The position numbers and the translations under genes were made by a program. From assembly GCA_963555705.1 (NCBI GenBank), contig OY743190.1:16499491-16563490 (forward strand): a stretch of 64,000 nt of DNA. Reading direction: 5' to 3'. Origin of the DNA: Ligustrum vulgare. Lineage: Eukaryota; Streptophyta; Magnoliopsida; Lamiales; Oleaceae. Below, piece after piece: positions 1 through 9,634 of this stretch. The notes below the pieces were generated by a model. The model saw only the letters and a list, made by a program, of their open reading frames with translations, did not search any database and was not told where the DNA came from. Numbering within the stretch: the stretch's first letter is position 1; every line of letters begins with the position of its first letter.

Positions 1-45
1 AGTAAGTTTAATTTCGAGGACGAAATTATTTTAAGGAGGTAAGAT
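1..45 (+). other. pol 3' end and polypurine tract of element A (partial)
   Basis: The window opens in the last codons of a Ty3/gypsy pol. The motif TTTCGAGGACGAAATT is the same one that ends pol in elements B (near 20650) and C (near 9602). A purine-rich tract (TTTTAAGGAGGTAAG) follows directly before the LTR and should prime plus-strand DNA synthesis. The rest of the element lies left of the window. Confidence 0.75.
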
Positions 46-1552
46 TATAGCGACCCAGAATTTTTATGCAATAAATAATTATTTTAATATTTAGAAAATT
101 GTGTCGCTACTATTTCATTTATTATTTTGAAATTAATGCCGCGACGGATTCGTCTAGCCAAGTCAAGAAATATCGAATTTGTTCGATTTTAAATTAAAAT
201 CCGAAGCGTACGGAGAATTTAAAGAAATTGAAGTCATTCCCGCTCAACTTTGCACTCGTCGGATTTAAGGTAGACTCGCACTTATTAATTGATTTAAATT
301 ATGATTTCATATAAATGTCATGTGACTTGTGAAAGTCAATTTTTAAGAAAAACAAGTATGTTTTTATGAAAGGTAAATATACCTTATGTTTTTATGAAAA
401 GTAAGTATACCCTATGTTTTTACGATAATGTTTTATATGTTTTGGATCATTGCTACGCATAAGAATTCTTACCACCTAAGTTCGGTAGAATTCTGTGTCT
501 CCATAAGTTTATGAGGATTTACCACCTAAGTTCGGTAAAATTCCTGCCTTTCCATATGTTTATGAGGATTTACCACCTAAGTTCGGTAAAATTCCTGTCG
601 CGTATGTTTATGAGGATTTCGATCCTATCTTATGTTATGATGGAAATGATCCCTATGAATTTCATGAATTATGTTTTGGTATACTTACTGTTATTATGAT
701 CTTACTGTTATTATGATCTTACTGTTATTATGACTTACTACATAAGAATTCTTGCCACCTAAGTTCGGTAAAATTCTTATATTTATGAGGATTTCGATCT
801 TATCCTATGTTATGATGAAAACTTACTGTTATTATGATTTTACTGCATAAGAATTCTTGCCACCTAAGTTCGGTAAAGTTCTTGTGTCTATTTATGTTTA
901 TGAGGATTTCAATCATATCTTATGTTATGCTTTCAAAAGAAATTATGCTTGGCATAATTAAAATATTTTTATAAGTATATGGTTTTCAAAGAGCTGTTTT
1001 CAAAGAGCCTATGATTTGCAAAATATGTCCCGTGCTGTAATGCACAATATGAGTTTTATCAAGAGCAGTTTTATAAAGAAGCTCTATCAATGCCCGTTTT
1101 ATAAAGAGCCGGGATTTATGTGTTTAATCATCTTATAAATTAAATTAATATGCGATGAGTCTACTGAGTATTTTCCCCATGAAATACTCACCCCACTTTT
1201 AACAGTTTTGCAGATTTCGGAGACGGTGGCGAGCGATGAATGATGGTGGCAATAATCGTTGAACGGTTGAAAGTTTGACGTTAATGATTTCCGTATTTTC
1301 CAAACAATCGAATAATTTAGAGAAGTTCATTTATTTGAGAAATTATGATATTGGCAATTTCTTTACAATATTAATGGTTCGATTTTCTATTTCAAATGGT
1401 TTCATAAATGTTTTCAATTTTAGCGGCCATTACAGTTTATTTAATGTTGCCAAAAATGAATTTCAATTATTTCTTCCGCAAAAATATTATTCGAAAAAAT
1501 TTAGACAGAAAATGACGTAGTGAATCGGGTATACGGAACTCGGGGCGCTACA
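46..1552 (+). mobile_element. 3' LTR of Ty3/gypsy element A
   Basis: The LTR begins TATAGCGACCC (the expected TG has become TA) and ends CGGGGCGCTACA. It follows a polypurine tract, so it is the downstream LTR of an element mostly outside the window. It carries the 3' block found in the other large LTRs here (GAGTCTACTGAGTATTT, then TTGCAGATTTCGGAGACG). The next base, 1553, continues the LTR of element B at the position matching 21977, so A is inserted in B's 5' LTR. The right-hand target duplication would be GAATC (1553-1557); its left partner is off-window. An internal repeat array occupies 463-915. Confidence 0.85.
463..915. repeat. Hairpin-forming tandem repeats inside LTR A
   Basis: Five copies of CCACCTAAGTTCGGTA occur at irregular 55-120 bp spacing, each followed by a TTTATGAGGATTT segment. 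The first copy is flanked by GAATTC on both sides with TACC/GGTA inside, so it can fold into a stem. A second short repeat, TTACTGTTATTATGAT, appears several times at 683-735 and again near 825. Role unknown; it may be U3/R regulatory sequence or simple slippage. Confidence 0.75.
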
Positions 1553-2375
1553 GAATCAGCCCTTATTTTTTTTGTAAAAGTCTACTGCAGTCCCTAAATT
1601 TTATTTTCAAATTTCATTTAGATCATTTTATTTTATTTTTAGTTACTTTAAATTCAAGTTTTGAAAATACTAATTTAATTAATTTTCTTGGCTAGACGAA
1701 TCATTTGGAGAATTTAGAGATTGACGTACTTCCCGCTCCGATTTTTGAGAACTCGTAACGTTAAAGGTAGACTCGCCCCCACTAATTGATTTAGATTATA
1801 ATTGCACGTGATTATGTGGATTTGTGTGATCTTGTATGCTTAATTGCATGAGAAAAGAAAAGAATATCTCGTATGGGATAAGTTTGAGAATTTGTGTTAT
1901 GCACGTCATAACTTATCTGGTAGCATGGTTTAAGAAAAGAATGGTTCATCTGCGTTCACTATGTGATGCCTATGAATAAGAAAAGAATGTCACTACATTA
2001 TTTGCATGATTACTTGTCCAATTATCTTATAGATTAATTATTGGAGTTGAGTCTACTGAGTATTTCATTTTGAAATGCTCACCCCGTTGTTTTAACAAAT
2101 TTGCAGATTTCGGTGACGGAGGCGAGTGATGGGCAATGGCGAAGAATATAATTTGGATATTATTTTTAAGTCGTGGATTTTCGAAATAAACATTTCATTT
2201 TATCAAGATTTTTCGTTTTAATAAGTAGTAAGAATTATTTTATTAAATCTGAATTAGCGCTAAACTTTTATTCATTTAATGTGATATTAAATAATTTGGT
2301 CAATCTCCGCAATAAGTTTACTTTGAGAATTTAGAAAAGCGACGTTCCGGGCGCCACGGAACTCGGGGCGTCACA
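1553..2375 (+). mobile_element. 5' LTR of element B (right-hand part)
   Basis: Matches 21977-22799 of the 3' LTR almost base for base and ends CGGGGCGTCACA, directly before the primer-binding site. The left part of this LTR is beyond the window because element A is inserted in it. Confidence 0.92.
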
Positions 2376-2776
2376 GCGTGGTATCAGAGCGGGTCTACGT
2401 TTCTGTAGACTTGCAAATTTTATTAAAACAAGAAAATAAAAATTTTTCTAAAAATAATAGAAAATAATGTTTTGACGACTTTTTGCCATTGCCATCATTT
2501 TCCGCCGACTCCGAAGGTAACGAAGTTTAGCATGGTTGTTTTATTTATTTATTTCGGATACTTGGGAATAAATGTTTTGAGAAATTGACGAGAAAAGAAA
2601 GAAAAGAAAAGACGAGAAATAATTAGAAAAATAGCATCCGAAATAATGAGAAAGAAAGAAAGAAAGAAACGAGTTTTGGAGCATAATGGGAATTAGTACG
2701 ATTGAAGAAAATTTTTCATAAAATATTTCGTCCCTAGATTTAAATAAATAATAAAACCCTAACTGGACTTTGCATA
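2376..2776 (+). other. Element B leader with tRNA primer-binding site
   Basis: TGGTATCAGAGC at 2379-2390 is complementary to the 3' end of plant initiator-Met tRNA, the usual minus-strand primer of Ty3/gypsy elements. The remaining leader is untranslated and includes a GAAA-rich stretch near 2590-2670. It is conserved with the leader of element C (5852-6290), including TTTTGACGACTTTTTGCC and CCGCCGACTCCGAA, which suggests a packaging or translational role shared by the family (inference). Confidence 0.85.
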
Positions 2777-3301
2777 ATGGGTTCTAGGCCCATACCAATT
2801 GATGGGATATCAAACCATATCCTCCGTTTTTGCGCCATACGTCATGACGCTATAGCTAGTGGACTTAGGCTGACTGATGCTCAATCTATTAGCCGCCTGT
2901 TGTCAACATTCCCAGAATGTCAGCGTGAATTAGCGATCGAGTTTTATAATGACGTGAAGAGACGTCTAGGGGAGGATGTGAATTTCCAGACTGTCTGTGA
3001 CGAATTCGTAATGCGGTGGGACCGCTACCTAGCCCGTGCTCCAGCACTAGAAATAATTATTCTATCAGATGACGAGGAAGAACCAGTTGAGATACCTGAC
3101 GCCGAGTCAGGCATATGTGACTATACTCCTAGCTCACCGGGTCATATTTTTGACTCTCCAAGTATGACACCGGGTGCACTCGACTATACTCCTGGCTCAC
3201 CAGGGTATACCGTTGACTCACCAACTATGACCCCGGGAGCACCAGATTATACCCCCGGCACACCAAGATCGATATCTACTATGTCACCACCAAAGATGTA
3301 G
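2777..3301 (+). CDS. Upstream ORF of element B, 174 aa, acidic, with DYTPGSPG repeats
   Basis: An open frame of 174 codons between the leader and gag, beginning MGSRPIPIDG. Residues about 1-90 are mixed and probably helical, with the segment PECQRELAIEFYNDVKRR. Residues about 94-110 are strongly acidic (SDDEEEPVEIPDAES). The last 60 residues contain three near-repeats of a DYTPxSPG...DSPxMTPGA unit, rich in Ser/Thr-Pro. I do not recognise the family; it is not a typical Gag or Pol domain. Its stop codon lies exactly where element C inserted: C's LTR begins TGTAG and the original target also reads TGTAG after the duplicated AAAGA, so the protein is unchanged by the insertion. Gag begins about 207 nt downstream once C is removed. 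Ogre elements of the Tat lineage also have an extra ORF before gag; for a chromovirus this is unusual to my knowledge. Confidence 0.75.
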   Translation: MGSRPIPIDGISNHILRFCAIRHDAIASGLRLTDAQSISRLLSTFPECQRELAIEFYNDVKRRLGEDVNFQTVCDEFVMRWDRYLARAPALEIIILSDDEEEPVEIPDAESGICDYTPSSPGHIFDSPSMTPGALDYTPGSPGYTVDSPTMTPGAPDYTPGTPRSISTMSPPKM

Positions 3302-5851
3302 CGACCAAGAATTTTTACGCAATTAATAATTATTTTAATATTTAGAAAATCGTGTCGCTGCTATCTCACCCATTATTTTGAAGTTAACGCCGCGACGGAT
3401 TCGTTTAGCCAAGTCGAGAAATGTAAAGTCAATTCGATTTTTAAAAAAAAAAAAAAATCCGAATTTCTAAATTTATATTATTTTAATTATTTATTTAAAG
3501 TATTATTTTTAAAATCATTTTAAATTCCAAATTCAGTAAAAATATCTCAATTTTTCCTTATTAAATTGTGTTAAGCCCAAATCTGAAAATATTTTAAAGT
3601 ATCAAATTCCATATTATTTTTAAATCCAAATTTTAACAATTCTGAGTCCAAATTAATTATTTTCAAATTTTATTACTTTAGGTCCAAAAAGTTATGTTGG
3701 TCCAAATCCTAATTATTTTAGTCCAATTTATTTCAGTCCAAATAAGAATATTCTTCTAACCCAATTGGCCCATTTAGCACTAGGGATATTGTGCCCTAAA
3801 GTTACTCTTCTTATACCATCAATTACCTCTCCTCACAACTCACGCAGCCATAACCATCATCAGTCACGGCCAACGCACGATTTCATTCAAAACTCCACCT
3901 CCATCTTCAATAATGCAGCAACTGCCTTCAGCCCTGGCCCAAGAATTTCGAGCCACCAATCTGTCAATCAAGCATCACCTGCAACTCCTCAATCCAGCCA
4001 CCACCCCTGCCCAGGTTGAACTCCAAACCAGCACGCCACCACTGTTTCATCACTTCCAAACCAACCTGACTGCAACCACCGTCTGCATCAAACAAGAGCC
4101 ACCACCCAACCAACCTAGCAGCTGCCAGCGCCACCACCACGCTGCCAAGTCACCACCTAAATCACAATTACTACCAAACCAACATCACCACCATTATCAA
4201 CACTACATCGAACACCACCACTGCCCTATTCTAATCAAACTTAGACATCAATTTAATCATCATCATCATCACCACCCCCACCTCCATCTCCGGCCACCAA
4301 CCTCATACAGTCACTGCACCACCATATCAATCCACACTGCCCATCTCCAAGAAAATACAAAACAAACTCAGAAGTAAATCAAGAAGCCCAATTATTTACC
4401 TTTATCGCCGGAATCGTAACCTCCCTAAAACACCTGAACCCAGCCTCGGGTTACTCTCGGCTTCGCATCCAATCTCGACCAAAAACCCCTCAAAACCAAA
4501 GAACTAAGTTAGCCCAGAAACTTACCTCTATCGTAGACCCATTTCTGGCCGGATGTTCGCCGGTGAAAACTCCAAAATCACGACCTCACAGCCCATAAAC
4601 CGCGATCTTGCAGCCCAAAATCAGACTCCAAACTTCATTATTTTTACACACACACTCACCTTTACACCACCGCCCTTCGAGGCGGTATCACCGCCGGGTC
4701 GACCGCCTGACGACGTGAATCGCGGGTCAACCGCTGCGTCGCCTAGGTTGAGAGAGAGAGAGAGAAATTGAAGATCTGATGATATATTATAGGTATTATA
4801 TGTTGATTTTATAAATTTACATTTTAGTCCCCTAAGTATTAAACTCTTTTAAATCAGTCCCTGTGTTTTTAAAAATTAATCATGTCAGCCCTTAAATGGT
4901 TTTCAATCAACCACTTCATTTTTAAAATATATTATTTCAACCCTATAGTTTAACATTCGTTTTGAGTTTCAACTCCACTTTCAAAAATATTTATCTTAGT
5001 CCCTCAACTTTCAAAAAGTACTCAATTTAGTCCCTCAGCTTTCAAAAGTACTCAATTTAGTCCCTCAACTTTCAAAGTACTCAATTTAGTCCATCAACTT
5101 TCAAATCATCAATTTCAATCCTCAAATTGTAATTTATCACTTTTAAACTATAAATTTCTAAAGACTAATTTAACTTATTGGCTAGATGAGGCGTACGGAG
5201 ATTTGAAAGATTGAAGTAATTCCCGCTCAACCACACTCGTTAAGTTTAAGGTAGACTCGCCCCCACTAATTGATTTATATTATAATTGCATGTGTTATGT
5301 GGATTTGTGTGATTTTATGCTTAATTGCATGAGAAAAGAATATCTCTTTTGAGATAAATAATTATGTTATGCTGGGCATAATTTATCTGCTAGCCAAGAA
5401 AAGAAAAGAATGTCTTCATTTGCGTTCACTATGTGATGCCTATGAATAAGAAAAGAATGTCACTACATTATTTGCATAATTTCTTGTTCAATTATCTTGT
5501 AGATTAATTATTGGCGATGAGTCTACTGAGTATTTCATTTTTGAAATGCTCAACCCGTTATTTTAACAATTTTTGCAGATTTCGGAGACGATCACGAGTG
5601 ATGGGCAATGACGGCAAATTACAAATTGATTGTTTTTAAAAAAAGTCGTGAACTTTGAAATGATTATTTCATTTTATCAAGAATTATCATTTTTACAAAT
5701 TTGTACGAAAATACTTATTCCATTTGAATTATCGCTAAACTTTTATTCGATAAATGCGATATTTAATATTTAATCATTTTTTCGCAACAAAGTTTATTCA
5801 AAAATTTAGAAAAGTGACGTTCCCGCGCTCCTCGGAACTCGGGGCATTACA
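3297..5851 (+). mobile_element. 5' LTR of element C
   Basis: A 2555-bp LTR, TGTAGCGACC...GGGGCATTACA. In order it holds the start conserved among the large LTRs here, an A-tract, a C-rich CA/CCA stretch (about 3770-4380), a GC-rich island with the stem GGCGGTATCACCGCC (about 4680-4700), a GA tract (4750-4767), a 25-30 bp TTTAGTCCCTCAACTTTC minisatellite (about 4980-5110), and the 3' block ending TTGCAGATTTCGGAGACG and beyond. Open frames in the C-rich stretch reflect base composition, not genes. Confidence 0.92.
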
Positions 5852-7440
5852 GGATGGTATCAGAGCAGGTCTACATTTCTGTAGACTTACAAATTTTTTT
5901 TTTACAAAATAAGAAAATAATTTTTTCTAAAAATAATAGAAATAATGTTTTGACGACTTTTTGCCATTGCCATCATTTTCCGCCGACTCCGAAAGTAACG
6001 AGTTTAGTATGTTTACTTTATTGATTTATTTCGGATACTTGAGAATAAATGTTTTGAGAATTTGACGAGAAAAGAAAAGAAAAGACGAGAAAGAATAAGA
6101 AAACTAGTATCCGAAATAATGAGAAAGAAATAAAGAAAGAAATGAGTTTTGGAGTATAACGAGAAATTTTTCAGAAAGAAAGAAAAGAAAGAGAACGAGT
6201 GTTGAGCATAATGGGAATAATATGATTTTATAATAATTTTTGTCCTCGAATTTAGAAATGATGAACCCTACCTGGACTTTGCATAATTGATTTTAGACAT
6301 AGCACTATTTACGAGAAGTCAACAGAAAGGATTAGACAATATTTTCGGAATATCTATCGTTTAGACTAAACGAGAAATAGCAAGCCAGTTTTAAGAAGTT
6401 GTGATGAGATGTTGAGATTATAAGTGATGTGATTTTATTGAGACCTTTATTAAAAGAATTATGAAATTAGAAGTTTAAAGATTTGGTTCTTAATTATTGG
6501 GAATTAAGTAATGGATATTATGTTGAGTAAGTGAATTATTCCTCAATTTTGAGAGAAATTTATTATGAAGTTTGGCCTTGTGAATAAATTTTGGGATTAT
6601 GATTTGTGATATATATTTATAAGTATGAGTGGTCTTTTGAACCAATTAAGATATTGAAGGAAGTGATACTGTGACATTGGAAAATATGATTTGAAATTGT
6701 TATGTTGAGGAATGATGAATTGATTTTTGGGATATTTTTGATGATATTGAAGTGTTGGAATTGTTGTCAATATTTAAATAGTTATGGACAAATATGGAGT
6801 TATTTGTTATTGTTGGATATGAAGTATACTTACGGGTTGGATAGGTCCAAATTACAAGGGAGACTCTGCCTAGAATTTTATCATTTGGAATTAAGAGCAT
6901 AATATGATAAGCATCCGCTAAAGGAATTGAGGTTAGAATTGCAAGTTCATTTACACCATAAGCGAGATTTAGTACATGATAAGTTATAATTTGAAAGATA
7001 AGTGAAGACGAGTATTATGACGTTATTGGGAAGAATTTAAATTATTCTTGGGAATGAATTTGTCACTTGTAAGGAATGATCACTTGTATTGGAGAATATT
7101 ATAAATTATGAGGATATGAGATAATACCGTTGATTTTATTTTGGAATTTGATCGGGAAGATATGCTAAAGATAAGCTAATGATATTATGTTGATTTGTGA
7201 ATAATATGTTATTGGGTATAATATATAGAGAGAATATTCAAGTAATTGTTTTTAATTATTTTGGTGATATTTGATGATAAGAAGTTTTAGAGATGACAAA
7301 TTATTAAGGTTTGATATGTTTTTAAAGGAATAGTAAAGATTTGGAGAGAATTTTTCATGGATTTTTGTAACGGGTTTACAGAGATTAGTGAAGAGACATG
7401 ATGTCATTTTGGGTTATTGAATAATGACTTAAGTAGTCAG
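5852..7440 (+). other. Element C leader and unrecognised interior
   Basis: The PBS TGGTATCAGAGC is at 5855-5866, four bases after the LTR. The leader to about 6290 resembles that of element B. From there to about 7440 the sequence is AT-rich with stops in every frame and no domain I recognise; it presumably replaces or descends from gag and the front of pol. Confidence 0.7.
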
Positions 7441-7640
7441 CAAATATTTCTTTATACAGAGTTTAGAAGCTATGTTGAGAGCTTGCATTTTAGACCTTTG
7501 TGATGGTTAGGAAAACCATTTACCGTTTGTTGAATTTACATGTAATATGATTATTGGGAATAGTCAGTTATCATGAATGAGATGTATTGGAAGTATTTTA
7601 TAGTGAGGTGCCCTTAAAGGAGTAACCATTTATTCAAAGT
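7441..7640 (+). pseudogene. Integrase core remnant of element C
   Basis: Aligns by eye with the integrase region of element B around 19900-20080. The sequence for MLRACVLDL is recognisable, followed by an eroded HLPFVEF-like stretch and the following conserved Asn-rich segment. Many substitutions and in-frame stops are present. It is the remains of the DDE integrase domain and cannot code for it. Confidence 0.7.
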
Positions 7641-9199
7641 GAGAAATTGGGGACAGGTGATTGAATGTTTGGGATTATGATTATCATAAGGTCATTTGTA
7701 TATAAAAGGTACAATAGATGATTGTAAGGAATAATGTGATGATGAGAACTGAAGGTAATGATGTGTTGAGACTATGGAATAAGTTGATTTTTCATGAATA
7801 AGTTAATGCTGTATTTGGTTCTAAGTGGAATTAAAAGAATGATAAATCTCAGTCGTGGAAAATAAATCAGTTTTCCTCGTAATTTGAATGATTCACTGAT
7901 GTACGTTAAGTTTTCAGTTATGATACTAGAGAATCATGAGAGAAATTTTTTTGGATGAAATTGATGAAAGAAGTTTTATCAAGTCCTAAAGTTTGTACAA
8001 GTATTGATGAAGTAATGCATTTGATCAGAGAAAGGCTTATGATTTATCATATATTGAAATTTTGGAGATTGTTAATGATGGTATCTTGTTTAGAAAATAA
8101 GAAATGAAATTTTATGTAATTGTTCTTGTGGAAAGAATTTGTGGAAAATAGAGATGAGACTTCACAGTGATGACTTATTTTGAAATGGTGTGCAGCGAAG
8201 TGACAACGGTAGAATCCAAGATTTATTAGTCTGAGAGATTGATATATAATCTTAGTGAGCGGATTGATGTATAAAGTTCACGTGATAGGTATGATGGTTA
8301 TTATATTGAAATCTTAGAGAGATTGATATGAATATTTGAGGTCATATGATACGATGATAAGTGACAGGTTACATGATTACTACAAGATATGATGACTAGA
8401 CAGTTAAGGGATGTTATGGTTATCCCGTGAAGAATTGTGTGAATATATATTGAGTCAATTGATCTCATTTTGATGGTTTATTGCATTATGGTGAAAAATA
8501 TTACATACGATTGGGAATTTTTGTTTTGAGTCATAATATATGGGTTTATTTAAAGTTTTGATGATGCAGTTTTGATTATTTATTGTCGATTGCACTTTTG
8601 ATGTGAATAAAGTATTGTGGCTACAGTAATGGAAAACCTGAGAAGATCATTTGTGTGATTTTTACTTATAATGAGATGGTATCTTTAGGTTAAGCAAACA
8701 TGATGAGGAATACTATATGATTCACAAGAGTCTTATTCAATGGTGATAGGCTTAATCAGAGTATTGTTCATAGTGTGACATGAATTGAAGTTTTGGGAGA
8801 ACAGGAAAAGTTGAATCTTGAACTTCAGATTGGGAAATTAGTGAGGTTTCTTAAGTTTGAGAATAACATATCTGATCCGTGTGATGCTTTAAGTCCTCAG
8901 TTAGAATGAGCATGTGATACCGAGTACTGGATGCATGATTTAAAAGTATGGATTTAAGGATTTAAGTTTGAATTCTCCGATTTTGAAAAGGAAGTTTCAG
9001 TCGAACTTATAAATGATTTCGTTGGTACATCTTTTCAGAAAGATTCTACCAAGTTTGGGTTTTGTACTCAATATTTTGGAATTGATATCGCGCTTATATA
9101 TTTTGGATCATAAGGATTTATTCTTGATCAATCTTCTTGATTTTTAGGTTAAGCTTTTGGATCAATGAATATTTTGTGGTTTCGATATTAGTATAGATC
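7641..9199 (+). other. AT-rich noncoding module shared by elements C and D
   Basis: No frame is open. The segment from about 8300 to 9190 is clearly homologous to 43690-44541 (continuing after 47310) in element D, for example the shared phrases GAGATTGATATGA, TTATTCA(A/T)TGGTGATAGG and TCAATCTTCTTGATTTT. It lies between integrase-core and integrase-C-terminal remnants, so it was inserted into, or replaced, part of pol in an ancestor of both. Confidence 0.65.
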
Positions 9200-9612
9200 C
9201 TATAAAAGGTACCTTTCGTTTTGACAAGAGAGGGAATTTAAGTTCTCATTTTATCGGATCATTTGAAATATTAGAGAAAGTAGGTAATGTGACTTATTGT
9301 TTGACTTCGCCACCAGAACTTGCAACTGTTCACAAAGTCTTTCATGTTTACCTACTGAGAAAGTATGTTCATGATTCAAATCACATGGTGAATTATTAGT
9401 TTATTTTAGTCCAGAAATATTTGACTTATGAAGAGGCACATATGTGCATATTAGAGAGAAAAGTCCATGTCTTAAGAAACAAAGAGATGCCTTTAGTCAA
9501 AGTCCAGTGGGGGTAGAGATAATAGTAATGAGATTACTGAGAGAAAGAAGAAAAGAAATTCAGGTTAAATATCCAGATATCATAGATCGAGTAAGTTTAA
9601 TTTCGAGGACGA
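9200..9612 (+). pseudogene. Integrase C-terminus and chromodomain remnant of element C
   Basis: Matches element B at about 20255-20660 with many substitutions. The equivalent of the 'FEILEKVGN.AY' segment, the 'LRKYVHD' segment and the chromodomain-like 'VLRNKE' segment can be followed, interrupted by stops (for example near 9400 and 9515). It ends in the conserved TTTCGAGGACGAAATT before the polypurine tract (9621-9633). Confidence 0.75.
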
Positions 9613-9634
9613 AATTATTTTAAGGGGGTAAGGT

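Noticed and set aside
463..915. CRISPR-like repeat-spacer array
   Set aside because: Plant LTR context, irregular spacing, related spacers and no cas genes.
2379..2390. tRNA gene remnant (TGGTATCAGAGC, also at 5855 and 16223)
   Set aside because: Only the 3' tRNA complement is present, directly next to LTRs: primer-binding sites.
3765..4771. Open frames of 72-154 codons in LTR C (repeated at 10105-11111), rich in His, Pro, Thr and Gln
   Set aside because: They lie in the C-rich strand of an LTR, overlap in different frames and are explained by CA/CCA composition; the repeat is simply the second LTR.
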